DNA from: Microbacterium sp. ACRRU
GTDB lineage: Bacteria > Actinomycetota > Actinomycetes > Actinomycetales > Microbacteriaceae
Reading direction: 5' to 3'
DNA length: 64,000 bases
Assembly: GCF_022346945.1 (NCBI RefSeq)
Contig: NZ_JAKRNI010000008.1
Coordinates: forward strand, 28,801 to 92,800
Below are positions 57,673 through 64,000 of the stretch, piece after piece (positions within the stretch are counted from its first letter, which is position 1; the number at the start of each line of letters is the position of its first letter). The notes under the pieces were generated by a model, which searched no databases, was not told where the DNA came from, and saw only the letters and a program-made list of their open reading frames with translations. Made by a program: the position numbers and the translations under genes.

Positions 57673-58797
57673 TCAGGCTGTCAGCTCGTCCTCGAGCGTC
57701 TCGGGGAGAGGGAGCCGGGAGAGCCGGTTCTTCTTGGGGGCGTAGACGACCAGCGCGTGATAGACGAAGCGGACGACGAAGGCGGCGATGAGAGTCAGCG
57801 CCGTCGCGATCACCACGTGGAGGTGCGCCGCGCTCACGAGCAGCCACAGCAACGGGATCCGGACGATCGCCTCGATGCCGTTGAACGTGAAGGACTTGAG
57901 GAACCGGTGCCGCATGAGACCGGACTCGGCACGCATGTCGGCGAAGACCAGGTACTCCAGCGCGAGGAAGTTCCCGATGATGGTCAGCACGCTCGCGATC
58001 ACCGAGGCGATGAGGTACTGCACACCGAGGCTGGTCAGCCCCCACGTGATGAGGAGGTTCGCCACGGCGCCGAGGCCGCCGACGACGGCAAAGGCAGACA
58101 TCCGGCCGAATCGGAGCATGGTCAGCTGGGTCAGGAAGCGCATGCCCTGACTGAACGAGGCTTTCGATTCGCCGGCGAAGCGGGCGGCGAACGAGAACGG
58201 CACCTCGGCCACGCGCATCTGCTTGCGCGCGAGGATCTCGAGCAGGATCTTGAACCCGCGCGGGCGCAACTCTTCGACGTCGAGTGCGCGGCGGTCGATG
58301 AGGAAGAAACCCGTCATCGGGTCGGAGCAGTTGTGCAGCTTCCGCGGGAACATCGCCTTGGTCAGCATCGTCGATCCCCGGGAGACCAGGGTGCGCACGG
58401 CGTTCGCGAGCCCGTCGGACGTACCGCCCGCGATGTAGCGGGAGGCGACGACCACATCCGCGTCGCCGACCTCGGCGCGCGACAGCAGCTCGGCGATGAC
58501 CTCGGGCGGGTGCTGTAGGTCGCCGTCCATCACGACGCAGAAATCGGATGCCGCCGCGCGGATGCCCTCGACGACGGCGCCGCCGAGACCGCCGACGGGC
58601 TGGTCGCGGTGCAGCAGGCGCACCGGAACGGATGCCTCCGCCGAGACGGCGCGGATGATGTCGGGGGTGTCATCGGTGGAGTCGTCGACGAAGAGGATCT
58701 CGATGGCTCGACCGGGGAGTGCAGCAGTGGTGCGGCGGACGAGCTCGGCGACGTTCGGACCCTCGTTGAAGGTCGGAACGATGACGGATAGGTCCAT
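57673..58797 (-). CDS. GT2 glycosyltransferase fused to a GtrA-like membrane domain
   Basis: A 374-residue protein. Residues 1-230 form a dolichol-phosphate-mannose-synthase-like GT2 domain (LSVIVPTFNEGPNVAELVRR, LFVDDSTDDT, VMDGDLQHPPEV with the DxD-type metal site, VVASRYIAGG). Residues 235-350 form four GtrA-type helices (FAVVGGLGAVANLLITWGL, VIASVLTIIGNFLALEYLVFAD). It probably loads a sugar onto polyprenyl phosphate and assists its flipping for cell-envelope glycosylation. Confidence 0.9.
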   Translation of the reverse strand: MDLSVIVPTFNEGPNVAELVRRTTAALPGRAIEILFVDDSTDDTPDIIRAVSAEASVPVRLLHRDQPVGGLGGAVVEGIRAAASDFCVVMDGDLQHPPEVIAELLSRAEVGDADVVVASRYIAGGTSDGLANAVRTLVSRGSTMLTKAMFPRKLHNCSDPMTGFFLIDRRALDVEELRPRGFKILLEILARKQMRVAEVPFSFAARFAGESKASFSQGMRFLTQLTMLRFGRMSAFAVVGGLGAVANLLITWGLTSLGVQYLIASVIASVLTIIGNFLALEYLVFADMRAESGLMRHRFLKSFTFNGIEAIVRIPLLWLLVSAAHLHVVIATALTLIAAFVVRFVYHALVVYAPKKNRLSRLPLPETLEDELTA

Positions 58798-58932
58798 GGG
58801 TACTCGCGTTTCGGTGAAGCCAGAAGTACACAGCGTAGACCGGCCGACGCGTGCCCAAACTGGGATTGTGGATCAGTTACCTGGGAGCTAGCGGGACGTT
58901 CACGTTCGCGAGCGGTGCCATTTCCCCCGTCG

Positions 58933-60084
58933 TCAGCCGATGGCATCCCTCAGATCATCGACGGTCATGCCGTAGTTCACGCGGATCACCGGCAGCGCGA
59001 GCTTGTCGGTGCCGATGCGGACGTACCCGGGCTCGACCGTCCGGCCGAGCTCGAATCCCGCGCGTCGCAGACCCTCTTTGGTCGTGTCGTCATGGTGACC
59101 GAAGGGGTAGGCGACGACCTCTTTCGCGCCGAGGATCGCCGCCGATTGCGACAGGTCGGCGGCGATGGTGTCGGCGTCATCGTTGACCATCCGGCCCCGC
59201 CCGTTCGCTCCGGCACGGTGCATGTCGTGCGTGTGTGACCGCTGCAGCACGAAGCGGTTGGGAGTGCTCTCGGTGCGGGCGGAGGTGATGACGAAGGAGG
59301 TGGTCAGGAGCTGGCGACGATCGACGATGGGTGCCGCCAGCTCCAGCCACGAGCTGTCGGCGTCGTCGTCGGTGATCACGACGGAACGCTTCGGCAGATA
59401 CAGCGCCCCGTCGATGAAGGCGCTCACCTCGTCCCAGGTCGGCAGGTAGAACCCGGACTCCTGGATGTACGCCATGTGCGCGTCGAAGTCGTCGACGAAC
59501 GCGTAGTTGCCCCGGAGCCACCCCTCCTCGCCCTCCGGCTTCCGAGTGAACTGGTGGTACATGAGGATCGGGATGCCGGCGTCCTCTGCCACGTTCGCCT
59601 CGGGGGTCGTCCATGCGGCGTACAGCGTCTTCTCCCGGGCGCTGCAGGCGACCAGGTCGGCGCCGTTCACGCGCGCCGGGACCTCGAGCGACTCGGCCTC
59701 GGCGGCGGTGGAGTACCAGCCCGCGAACACCCGGCCGTCGGCGCGGGGAAGGGGCAGGGCTTCGTACCTCGCCTCCTGGGTCTGCATCTGGGGCTCGATG
59801 GCGATGCCGTCCCCGGCGAACGACACGACGCACGCCCGGGGATCGCGCGTGGTGGACAGCAGCTTCTGCGCCGGGGTGAGAGGGGTGGGCGTCGGGGTCG
59901 GCGTGCGGGTCGGCGTCGCGGTGGCGGGCTGATCCGCCTCGACCGCGGGTGTTCCCAGAGCGCCGCGCGTCACGGCGACGGCGGTCACGCCTCCTGCCAC
60001 GAGAACGGCCGCCACGACGACGGCGACCGTGCGCCGAAGGCGCAGGCGTCGGGCAGCCCGGCGGCGTTGCGCGCGCGTGACCAT
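58933..60084 (-). CDS. secreted/membrane-anchored polysaccharide deacetylase-family protein
   Basis: A 383-residue protein. A basic N-terminus and one helix (TVAVVVAAVLVAGGVTAVAV) are followed by a Thr-Pro linker, an InlB-like repeat (VVSFAGDGIAI...FAGWYSTAAEAESLEVPARVN...LYAAW) and a NodB-type domain from GIPILMYHQFTR. The usual TFDDG metal motif reads ITDDDADSS here, with the HTHDMH segment as the second motif, so the site is altered but the key Asp and His are kept. GGGGGAGG at 5 nt precedes the ATG. Confidence 0.82.
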   Translation of the reverse strand: MVTRAQRRRAARRLRLRRTVAVVVAAVLVAGGVTAVAVTRGALGTPAVEADQPATATPTRTPTPTPTPLTPAQKLLSTTRDPRACVVSFAGDGIAIEPQMQTQEARYEALPLPRADGRVFAGWYSTAAEAESLEVPARVNGADLVACSAREKTLYAAWTTPEANVAEDAGIPILMYHQFTRKPEGEEGWLRGNYAFVDDFDAHMAYIQESGFYLPTWDEVSAFIDGALYLPKRSVVITDDDADSSWLELAAPIVDRRQLLTTSFVITSARTESTPNRFVLQRSHTHDMHRAGANGRGRMVNDDADTIAADLSQSAAILGAKEVVAYPFGHHDDTTKEGLRRAGFELGRTVEPGYVRIGTDKLALPVIRVNYGMTVDDLRDAIG

Positions 60085-60107
60085 CGAACCTCCCCCACCC
60101 AGTTGTG

Positions 60108-60127
60108 GTGATCGTCCCCACGATCAC
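60108..60127. promoter_or_regulatory. perfect dyad in the divergent deacetylase/oxidoreductase promoter
   Basis: GTGATCGT (60108-60115) and ACGATCAC (60120-60127) flank CCCC. It lies 24 nt upstream of the deacetylase start and 73 nt upstream of the oxidoreductase start; operator or hairpin function is open. Confidence 0.35.
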
Positions 60128-60199
60128 GGCGATCCTAGCGAGGACGATTCGCGCAGTTCCCGCACCATCGCGCAGAGCGCGGCCCGCGATGATGGGTTC

Positions 60200-61156
60200 A
60201 TGATCCGTATCGGCATCGTCGGAACCAGTTCGATCTCGGAGCGCCTGGCGGATGCCGTCGGCGCGGTCGACGGCGTGGAACTGGGTCGCGTGGCCTCGCG
60301 CGACCCCGAGCGGGCACGTGCCTTCGCCGACCGCATCGGCGCGCCCGGTGTCGCCGACGGCCTTCACGCCCTCCTCTCCGCCGACGACGTCGACGCCGTC
60401 TACCTCGCCAGCCCCAACGCGGTGCACGCGGAACAGATCCGCGCGGCCCTGGATGCCGGCATCCCGGTGCTCGTGGAGAAGCCCGCCGTCCTCACGGCGG
60501 GGGATTGGAACGCTCTCGTGCAGCGCGCGCGGGACCGCGGTGTCGTGCTGCTCGAGGCGATGCGGACGGCCTACGACCCCGGCATCCGCGCGGTCGCGGA
60601 CGTGCTGCCGCGGCTCGGCCGGATCCGCCGCGTCTCGTTCCGGTACGAGAAGCGCTCGGCGCGGTACGACCACGTGCTCGCGGGCGAGCAGACGAACATC
60701 TTTGACCCGGCGCTGGGTGGCAGTGCGCTGCGCGACCTGGGGGTGTACCCGCTGCACGCGCTCGTGCTGCTTTTCGGAGAGCCGCGCGGGATCGACGGGT
60801 CTCGCGTGGGAATCGCGTCGGGTACGGACGGGCTGGGCAGCGCCACGGCGGAGTACGACGGCTTCATCGCGGACGTGGCGTGGTCGAAGATCACCGACAC
60901 GGCGCTCCCGAGTGAGATGCAGGGCGAGGACGCCTCGGTGACGATCGACGCGATCGACGCTCCGCGCCGGCTCGAGCTGATCCCGCGGGGCGGCGTCCCC
61001 GAAGTCATCGAGGTCCGGGCGGCGGAGAACCCCATGATCGGCGAGGTCGAGCGATTCCGAGATGCCGTGCTCGGCGCCGACATCACCCGCGACCAGGACC
61101 GTACGGCGCAGACGCTTCGCCTGGTCGATCGGCTCTTGGAACGTCCGCTGCGCTGA
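60200..61156 (+). CDS. Gfo/Idh/MocA-family oxidoreductase
   Basis: A 318-residue NAD(P)-dependent dehydrogenase of sugars or inositols. The Rossmann start is RIGIVGTSSISERLADAV. VYLASPNAVHAEQIRAALDAGIPVLVEKPAVLT contains the conserved EKP motif, and LGGSALRDLGVYPLHALVLLFGEP carries the D-x3-H-like catalytic region. The ATG sits 6 nt after GATGAT (weak -10). Substrate unknown; no sugar operon adjoins it. Confidence 0.88.
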   Translation: MIRIGIVGTSSISERLADAVGAVDGVELGRVASRDPERARAFADRIGAPGVADGLHALLSADDVDAVYLASPNAVHAEQIRAALDAGIPVLVEKPAVLTAGDWNALVQRARDRGVVLLEAMRTAYDPGIRAVADVLPRLGRIRRVSFRYEKRSARYDHVLAGEQTNIFDPALGGSALRDLGVYPLHALVLLFGEPRGIDGSRVGIASGTDGLGSATAEYDGFIADVAWSKITDTALPSEMQGEDASVTIDAIDAPRRLELIPRGGVPEVIEVRAAENPMIGEVERFRDAVLGADITRDQDRTAQTLRLVDRLLERPLR

Positions 61157-61200
61157 CCTCGATTCATCCGTCGTTTCCTCCCGCGCGATAGGAAGGGGGG

Positions 61201-62394
61201 ATGACACGGACCGGTACCGTCCTCGAGGTCTTCCTGGCGTTCCTCCGGCTGGGCGTGACCTCGTTCGGCGGTCCGATCGCCCACCTCGGGTACTTCCGCG
61301 ACGACCTCGTCGTGCGCCGCCGCTGGATGGACGACCGGGCCTACGCGGATCTCGTCGCCCTGTGCCAATTCCTCCCCGGCCCCGCGTCGAGCCAGGTGGG
61401 CTTCGCGATGGGGCTGCAGCGCGCCGGCTTCCTCGGCGCCCTCGCGGCGTTCCTCGCCTTCACCCTGCCGTCGGCGGTGCTGCTGATCGCGTTCGCCGCC
61501 GGGGCCTCGCTGTTCGGCGGCCCGGTGGGCGGCGGCATTCTGGACGGACTCAAGATCGTGGCCGTCGCCATCGTCGCCCAGGCCGTATGGGGAATGGCGC
61601 GTTCGCTCACCCCCGACGCGCCGCGCGCCGGCCTCGCCGTCGTCGCCGCCGCCCTCGCGCTCTTCGCGCCCGGCGCGGTGGGGCAGATCGGTGCGCTCAT
61701 CATCGGCGTCGTCGCCGGGCTGCTCCTGCTGCGCGACGGCGGCGCCGAGGCGGGCGCGTCGGTGCCGGGCTTCGGCGTCTCGCGGGCGATGGGGATCGGA
61801 TGCCTCGTCCTCGTCGCCGTGGCGCTCCTGGGGCTGCCTGTTCTGGCGGTCGTCACCGGTTCGGGCGTGATCGCGCTCGCCGATGCCTTCTTCCGATCGG
61901 GGGCTCTGGTGTTCGGCGGCGGGCATGTCGTCCTGCCGCTGCTGCAGGCCGAGGTCGTGCAGAACGGGTGGGTGTCGCCCGACACGTTCCTCGCCGGCTA
62001 TGGCGCCGCGCAGGCGGTGCCGGGTCCGCTGTTCACGTTCGCCGCCTATCTGGGCGCGGTGTCCTCCGTCGGGCCGGGCGGGGTGGTGGGCGCGCTCGTC
62101 GCGCTCGCGGCGATCTTCGTCCCCGGTTTCCTCGTTCTCGTCGGGGTGCTGCCCTTCTGGGACGCGCTGCGCGGCCGTCCCCGCGTGCGCGCGGCGATGA
62201 GGGGCGCGAACGCGGCCGTCGTCGGCATCCTGGGCGCGGCGCTGTACACGCCGGTCTTCACGACCGCCGTGACCGGACCCGGGCCGTTCGTGCTGGCGCT
62301 CGTCGGGTTCGTACTGCTGACGGCGTTCCGTGTCCCTGCCTGGGTCGTGGTGATCGTGGGAGCGGTGGGCGGCGTCGCGCTCGCGCTGACGTAG
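61201..62394 (+). CDS. chrA: chromate efflux transporter
   Basis: A 397-residue CHR-family protein with both homologous halves: FLRLGVTSFGGPIAHLGYFRDDLVVRRRWMDDRAYADLVALCQFLPGPASSQVGFAMG and FFRSGALVFGGGHVVLPLLQAEVV...VSPDTFLAGYGAAQAVPGPLFTFAAYLG. FGG-P and PGP motifs are present in each half. ChrA pumps chromate out using the membrane potential. No chromate reductase or ChrB regulator is adjacent. GGAAGGGGG directly precedes the ATG. Confidence 0.93.
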   Translation: MTRTGTVLEVFLAFLRLGVTSFGGPIAHLGYFRDDLVVRRRWMDDRAYADLVALCQFLPGPASSQVGFAMGLQRAGFLGALAAFLAFTLPSAVLLIAFAAGASLFGGPVGGGILDGLKIVAVAIVAQAVWGMARSLTPDAPRAGLAVVAAALALFAPGAVGQIGALIIGVVAGLLLLRDGGAEAGASVPGFGVSRAMGIGCLVLVAVALLGLPVLAVVTGSGVIALADAFFRSGALVFGGGHVVLPLLQAEVVQNGWVSPDTFLAGYGAAQAVPGPLFTFAAYLGAVSSVGPGGVVGALVALAAIFVPGFLVLVGVLPFWDALRGRPRVRAAMRGANAAVVGILGAALYTPVFTTAVTGPGPFVLALVGFVLLTAFRVPAWVVVIVGAVGGVALALT

Positions 62395-62440
62395 GCGGCG
62401 GGCTCGCATCCGGAACCGCGGAGCGGCCGGGGAAAAGCAA

Positions 62441-62473
62441 AACCCCCGCGATGTAGAAGCTACGCGAGGGTTT
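62441..62473 (-). terminator. terminator of the tRNA operon
   Basis: AACCCCCGCG and CGCGAGGGTT form a 10-bp stem with one mismatch. On the minus strand it is followed by TTTTGCTTTT, one of the few clear T-tracts in the window. It also lies after chrA on the other strand. Confidence 0.7.
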
Positions 62474-62500
62474 CTGGGGTGATTGTAATGATCACCCTTG

Positions 62501-62573
62501 TGGCTCCGACCGGCATCGATCCGGTGACCTTTCGATTTTCAGTCGAACGCTCTACCAACTGAGCTACAGAGCC
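62501..62573 (-). tRNA. tRNA-Phe (GAA)
   Basis: A 73-nt cloverleaf with acceptor GGCTCTG/CGGAGCC and discriminator A. The anticodon loop reads CTGAAAA, giving GAA. T-loop GGATCGATGCC type sequence is intact, and CCA is not encoded. It is last in the Glu-Asp-Phe cluster. Confidence 0.97.
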
Positions 62574-62637
62574 GAGCGACATGTCTGCCGCTTCCTAGAC
62601 GAAAGGCCTCCTCGAAAGAAGGCCCGTCGCTATGGAG

Positions 62638-62711
62638 CGACCCTGACGGGACTTGAACCCGCGACCTCCGCCGTGACAGGGCGGCACGCTAACCAACTGC
62701 GCTACAGGGCC
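62638..62711 (-). tRNA. tRNA-Asp (GTC)
   Basis: A 74-nt cloverleaf with acceptor GGCCCTG/CAGGGTC and discriminator G. The anticodon stem is CCGCC/GGCGG with loop CTGTCAC, giving GTC. The T arm GGTTCAAGTCC is canonical. Confidence 0.97.
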
Positions 62712-62737
62712 ATGCTTGTTTAATTGTGACCGGTGAG

Positions 62738-62810
62738 TGACCCCAACGGGATTCGAACCCGTGCTACCGCCGTGAAAGGGCGGCGTCCTAGGCCGCTAAA
62801 CGATGGGGCC
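62738..62810 (-). tRNA. tRNA-Glu (TTC)
   Basis: A 73-nt cloverleaf with acceptor GGCCCCA/TGGGGTC and discriminator A. The anticodon loop CTTTCAC gives TTC. The T arm GGTTCGAATCC is canonical. It is first in the minus-strand cluster; spacers to the next tRNAs are 26 and 64 nt. Confidence 0.97.
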
Positions 62811-62962
62811 GGATGATGCTCGGATTCTTGCGATTCCGTGCTCACTTGCCGACGACCGAGCCTACTTCATGATTCTCGAGATTGCCAATCGAGGGCGTGG
62901 CGCTCCGCCGCCCTGGCGTGTCGAGGGCCCACACTGGGCTGCGACAGCGGGAACTCGCCCTG

Positions 62963-62990
62963 TTGTTCGTGTGATTCGTGTTGCTACTGT
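62963..62990 (+). promoter_or_regulatory. candidate promoter of the coiled-coil cell-wall protein
   Basis: TTGTTC (62963-62968), a 16-bp spacer and TACTGT (62985-62990) precede the GTG at 63027 by 36 nt, in a locally AT-richer stretch. Confidence 0.5.
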
Positions 62991-63026
62991 GGTCCGAGTT
63001 GCGAACCGGTGAGATGAGGTATTCCC

Positions 63027-64000
63027 GTGACGCCTGAACCCCCCGACGGCGCGGACGACTGCGGTTGCGCGCCCACCCCTGCGGAGCGGGCCCGTCTCTG
63101 GCCGTCGTTCGATCGGCGGAGCGCCCTGAAGATCGGTGCCTTCGGCGCGGTCGCGCTCGGCGCTCTCGGCGCCACCGTCCCGTCGCTGGTCTCCTCTTCG
63201 CCGGCGTTCGCTGCCGACTACCCCTCGTGGGCCGACGTGGAAGCCGCGCGCGCCAACGAAGCCGCGAAGGCGGCCGAGATCAGCCGCATCCAGGGCCTCA
63301 TCGCCGGGCTGCAGTCCGAGGTCGCGCGCACGCAGGCCGAGGTCGTCGCGCGCTCGGACGAGTACTACGCGGCGCAGCAGGCCTACTTCGATGCGGACTA
63401 CCGCGCCCAGCAGCTCCAAGCGCAAGCCGACGCGGAAGCGGCGAAGGCGACGGATGCCGCGACCAAGGCGGGGAAGGTCGCGGCGCAGCTGTACCGCAGC
63501 GGCGGTGACGACACCTCGCTCGATCTCTTCTTCTCGGGCTCGGCGGCGACGGCGGATGACCTGCTCTCCAAGCTCGGGACGATGGACAAGCTCCTCGAGC
63601 GCAACCGCTCGGTGTACGCCGCCGCGGTGGCGGCTCGCGACAGCGCAAAGAACCTCAGCAGCCAGGCCGCAGACGCCAAGGCCGAACGCGACCGCCTGAA
63701 GACGATCGCCGAAGAGAAAATGGTCGCCGCACAGCAGGCTGCGGACGCTGCACAGGCCGCCCTCGCGGCGCAGCAGGCCAACCAGGTCGTGCTCGAGGCG
63801 CAGCTCGCGGCGCTCAAGGACACCACGGCCAAGACCGTGGCCGACTACCAGGCCGGCGTCGAGGCCGAGCGCAAGGCGCGTGAAGAGCGCGAGCGCCGCG
63901 CTCGTGAGGAAGCCGAAGCCCGCGCCCGGGCCCAGCGCGAGCAGGAGGAACGCGACCGTCGGAACGCGGCCGCCAACTCCGGTGGCGGCGGTGGTGGCGG
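63027..64000 (+). CDS. secreted coiled-coil protein, CwlO/NlpC-P60 N-terminal type (3' end beyond window)
   Basis: The first 324 codons are visible. A twin-Arg-containing signal region (FDRRSALKIGAFGAVALGALGATVPSLVSSSPAFA) is followed by a long coiled coil rich in Ala, Gln and Glu (residues about 75-310), interrupted by AQLYRSGGDDTSLDLFFSGSAATADDLLSKLGTMDKLLE, the conserved block of PcsB/CwlO-like hydrolases. It ends in an Arg/Glu-rich helix and a Gly run at the window edge. In relatives a C-terminal NlpC/P60 or M23 peptidase follows, activated by FtsEX; here this is inference. GAGG precedes the GTG. Confidence 0.8.
   Translation, partial: MTPEPPDGADDCGCAPTPAERARLWPSFDRRSALKIGAFGAVALGALGATVPSLVSSSPAFAADYPSWADVEAARANEAAKAAEISRIQGLIAGLQSEVARTQAEVVARSDEYYAAQQAYFDADYRAQQLQAQADAEAAKATDAATKAGKVAAQLYRSGGDDTSLDLFFSGSAATADDLLSKLGTMDKLLERNRSVYAAAVAARDSAKNLSSQAADAKAERDRLKTIAEEKMVAAQQAADAAQAALAAQQANQVVLEAQLAALKDTTAKTVADYQAGVEAERKAREERERRAREEAEARARAQREQEERDRRNAAANSGGGGGG

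Overview
The window is one contiguous piece of a very GC-rich genome with actinobacterial gene content: a DUF3073 protein next to purF, an Rv2578c-type radical SAM protein, a mycoredoxin-like protein, paired CrcB proteins, GTG starts, stop/start overlaps and many apparently leaderless promoters. Protein style and codon use point to Microbacteriaceae, most likely Microbacterium; this is inference from the sequence, since no marker rRNA is present. No prophage, transposase, integrase or CRISPR array is visible. Most of the window looks like ordinary chromosome with a few accessory patches.

Layout. 1-4.6 kb: a sugar-acid operon on the minus strand (mannitol dehydrogenase-family reductase, idonate/gulonate-type zinc dehydrogenase, MFS transporter cut by the window edge), facing a LacI regulator. 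4.7-9.5 kb: a small membrane protein, an unknown protein, purM-purF, DUF3073 and a universal stress protein. 9.5-15 kb: a PadR/DUF4097 pair with two perfect palindromes, a 54-residue membrane peptide, a Rho-N/SAP-like protein with topoisomerase IB, a lipoprotein coupled to a cation-efflux-like transporter, and paired fluoride channels. 15-24.6 kb: an HAE1-type RND permease behind a TetR-like palindrome, a DUF998-like protein, an aldose epimerase/monooxygenase operon, a DEAD-box helicase with a long Arg/Asp repeat tail, and the Rv2578c-type radical SAM protein. 24.7-29.6 kb: an arsenic-type island (flavin disulfide reductase, ArsR fused to an arsenate-reductase domain, a second arsenate reductase, a flavoprotein, a CgArsR-like regulator and an ArsN-like acetyltransferase) with no arsenite pump. 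29.7-37.3 kb: a VanY-like carboxypeptidase, an EcfT/EcfA module whose likely YkoE S-component lies 3.3 kb away, and a metallophosphoesterase operon between them. 37.4-41 kb: a 1190-residue secreted subtilase, followed by 0.5 kb of dense repeats. 41.5-53 kb: pirin/GNAT, RecQ, a long acyl-CoA dehydrogenase/oxidase, Tag glycosylase, a second DEAD-box helicase and a short UvrA-like ATPase. 53-62.4 kb: an antiporter, kynureninase with an amidohydrolase, a mycoredoxin, a GT2-GtrA protein, a secreted deacetylase, a Gfo/Idh/MocA oxidoreductase and ChrA. 62.5-62.8 kb: tRNA Glu-Asp-Phe on the minus strand. 63 kb to the end: a coiled-coil cell-wall protein cut by the window edge.

The signals least explained by known gene families are DNA-level ones: two copies, 24 kb apart, of an 18-bp-periodic A-A-A'-A' element; three 68-bp hairpins with conserved arms plus a 33-bp tandem repeat behind the subtilase; an over-represented heptamer (GGATGCC/GGCATCC) spread through the whole window; and a recurrent promoter layout with a -10 box 6-7 nt before the start codon.
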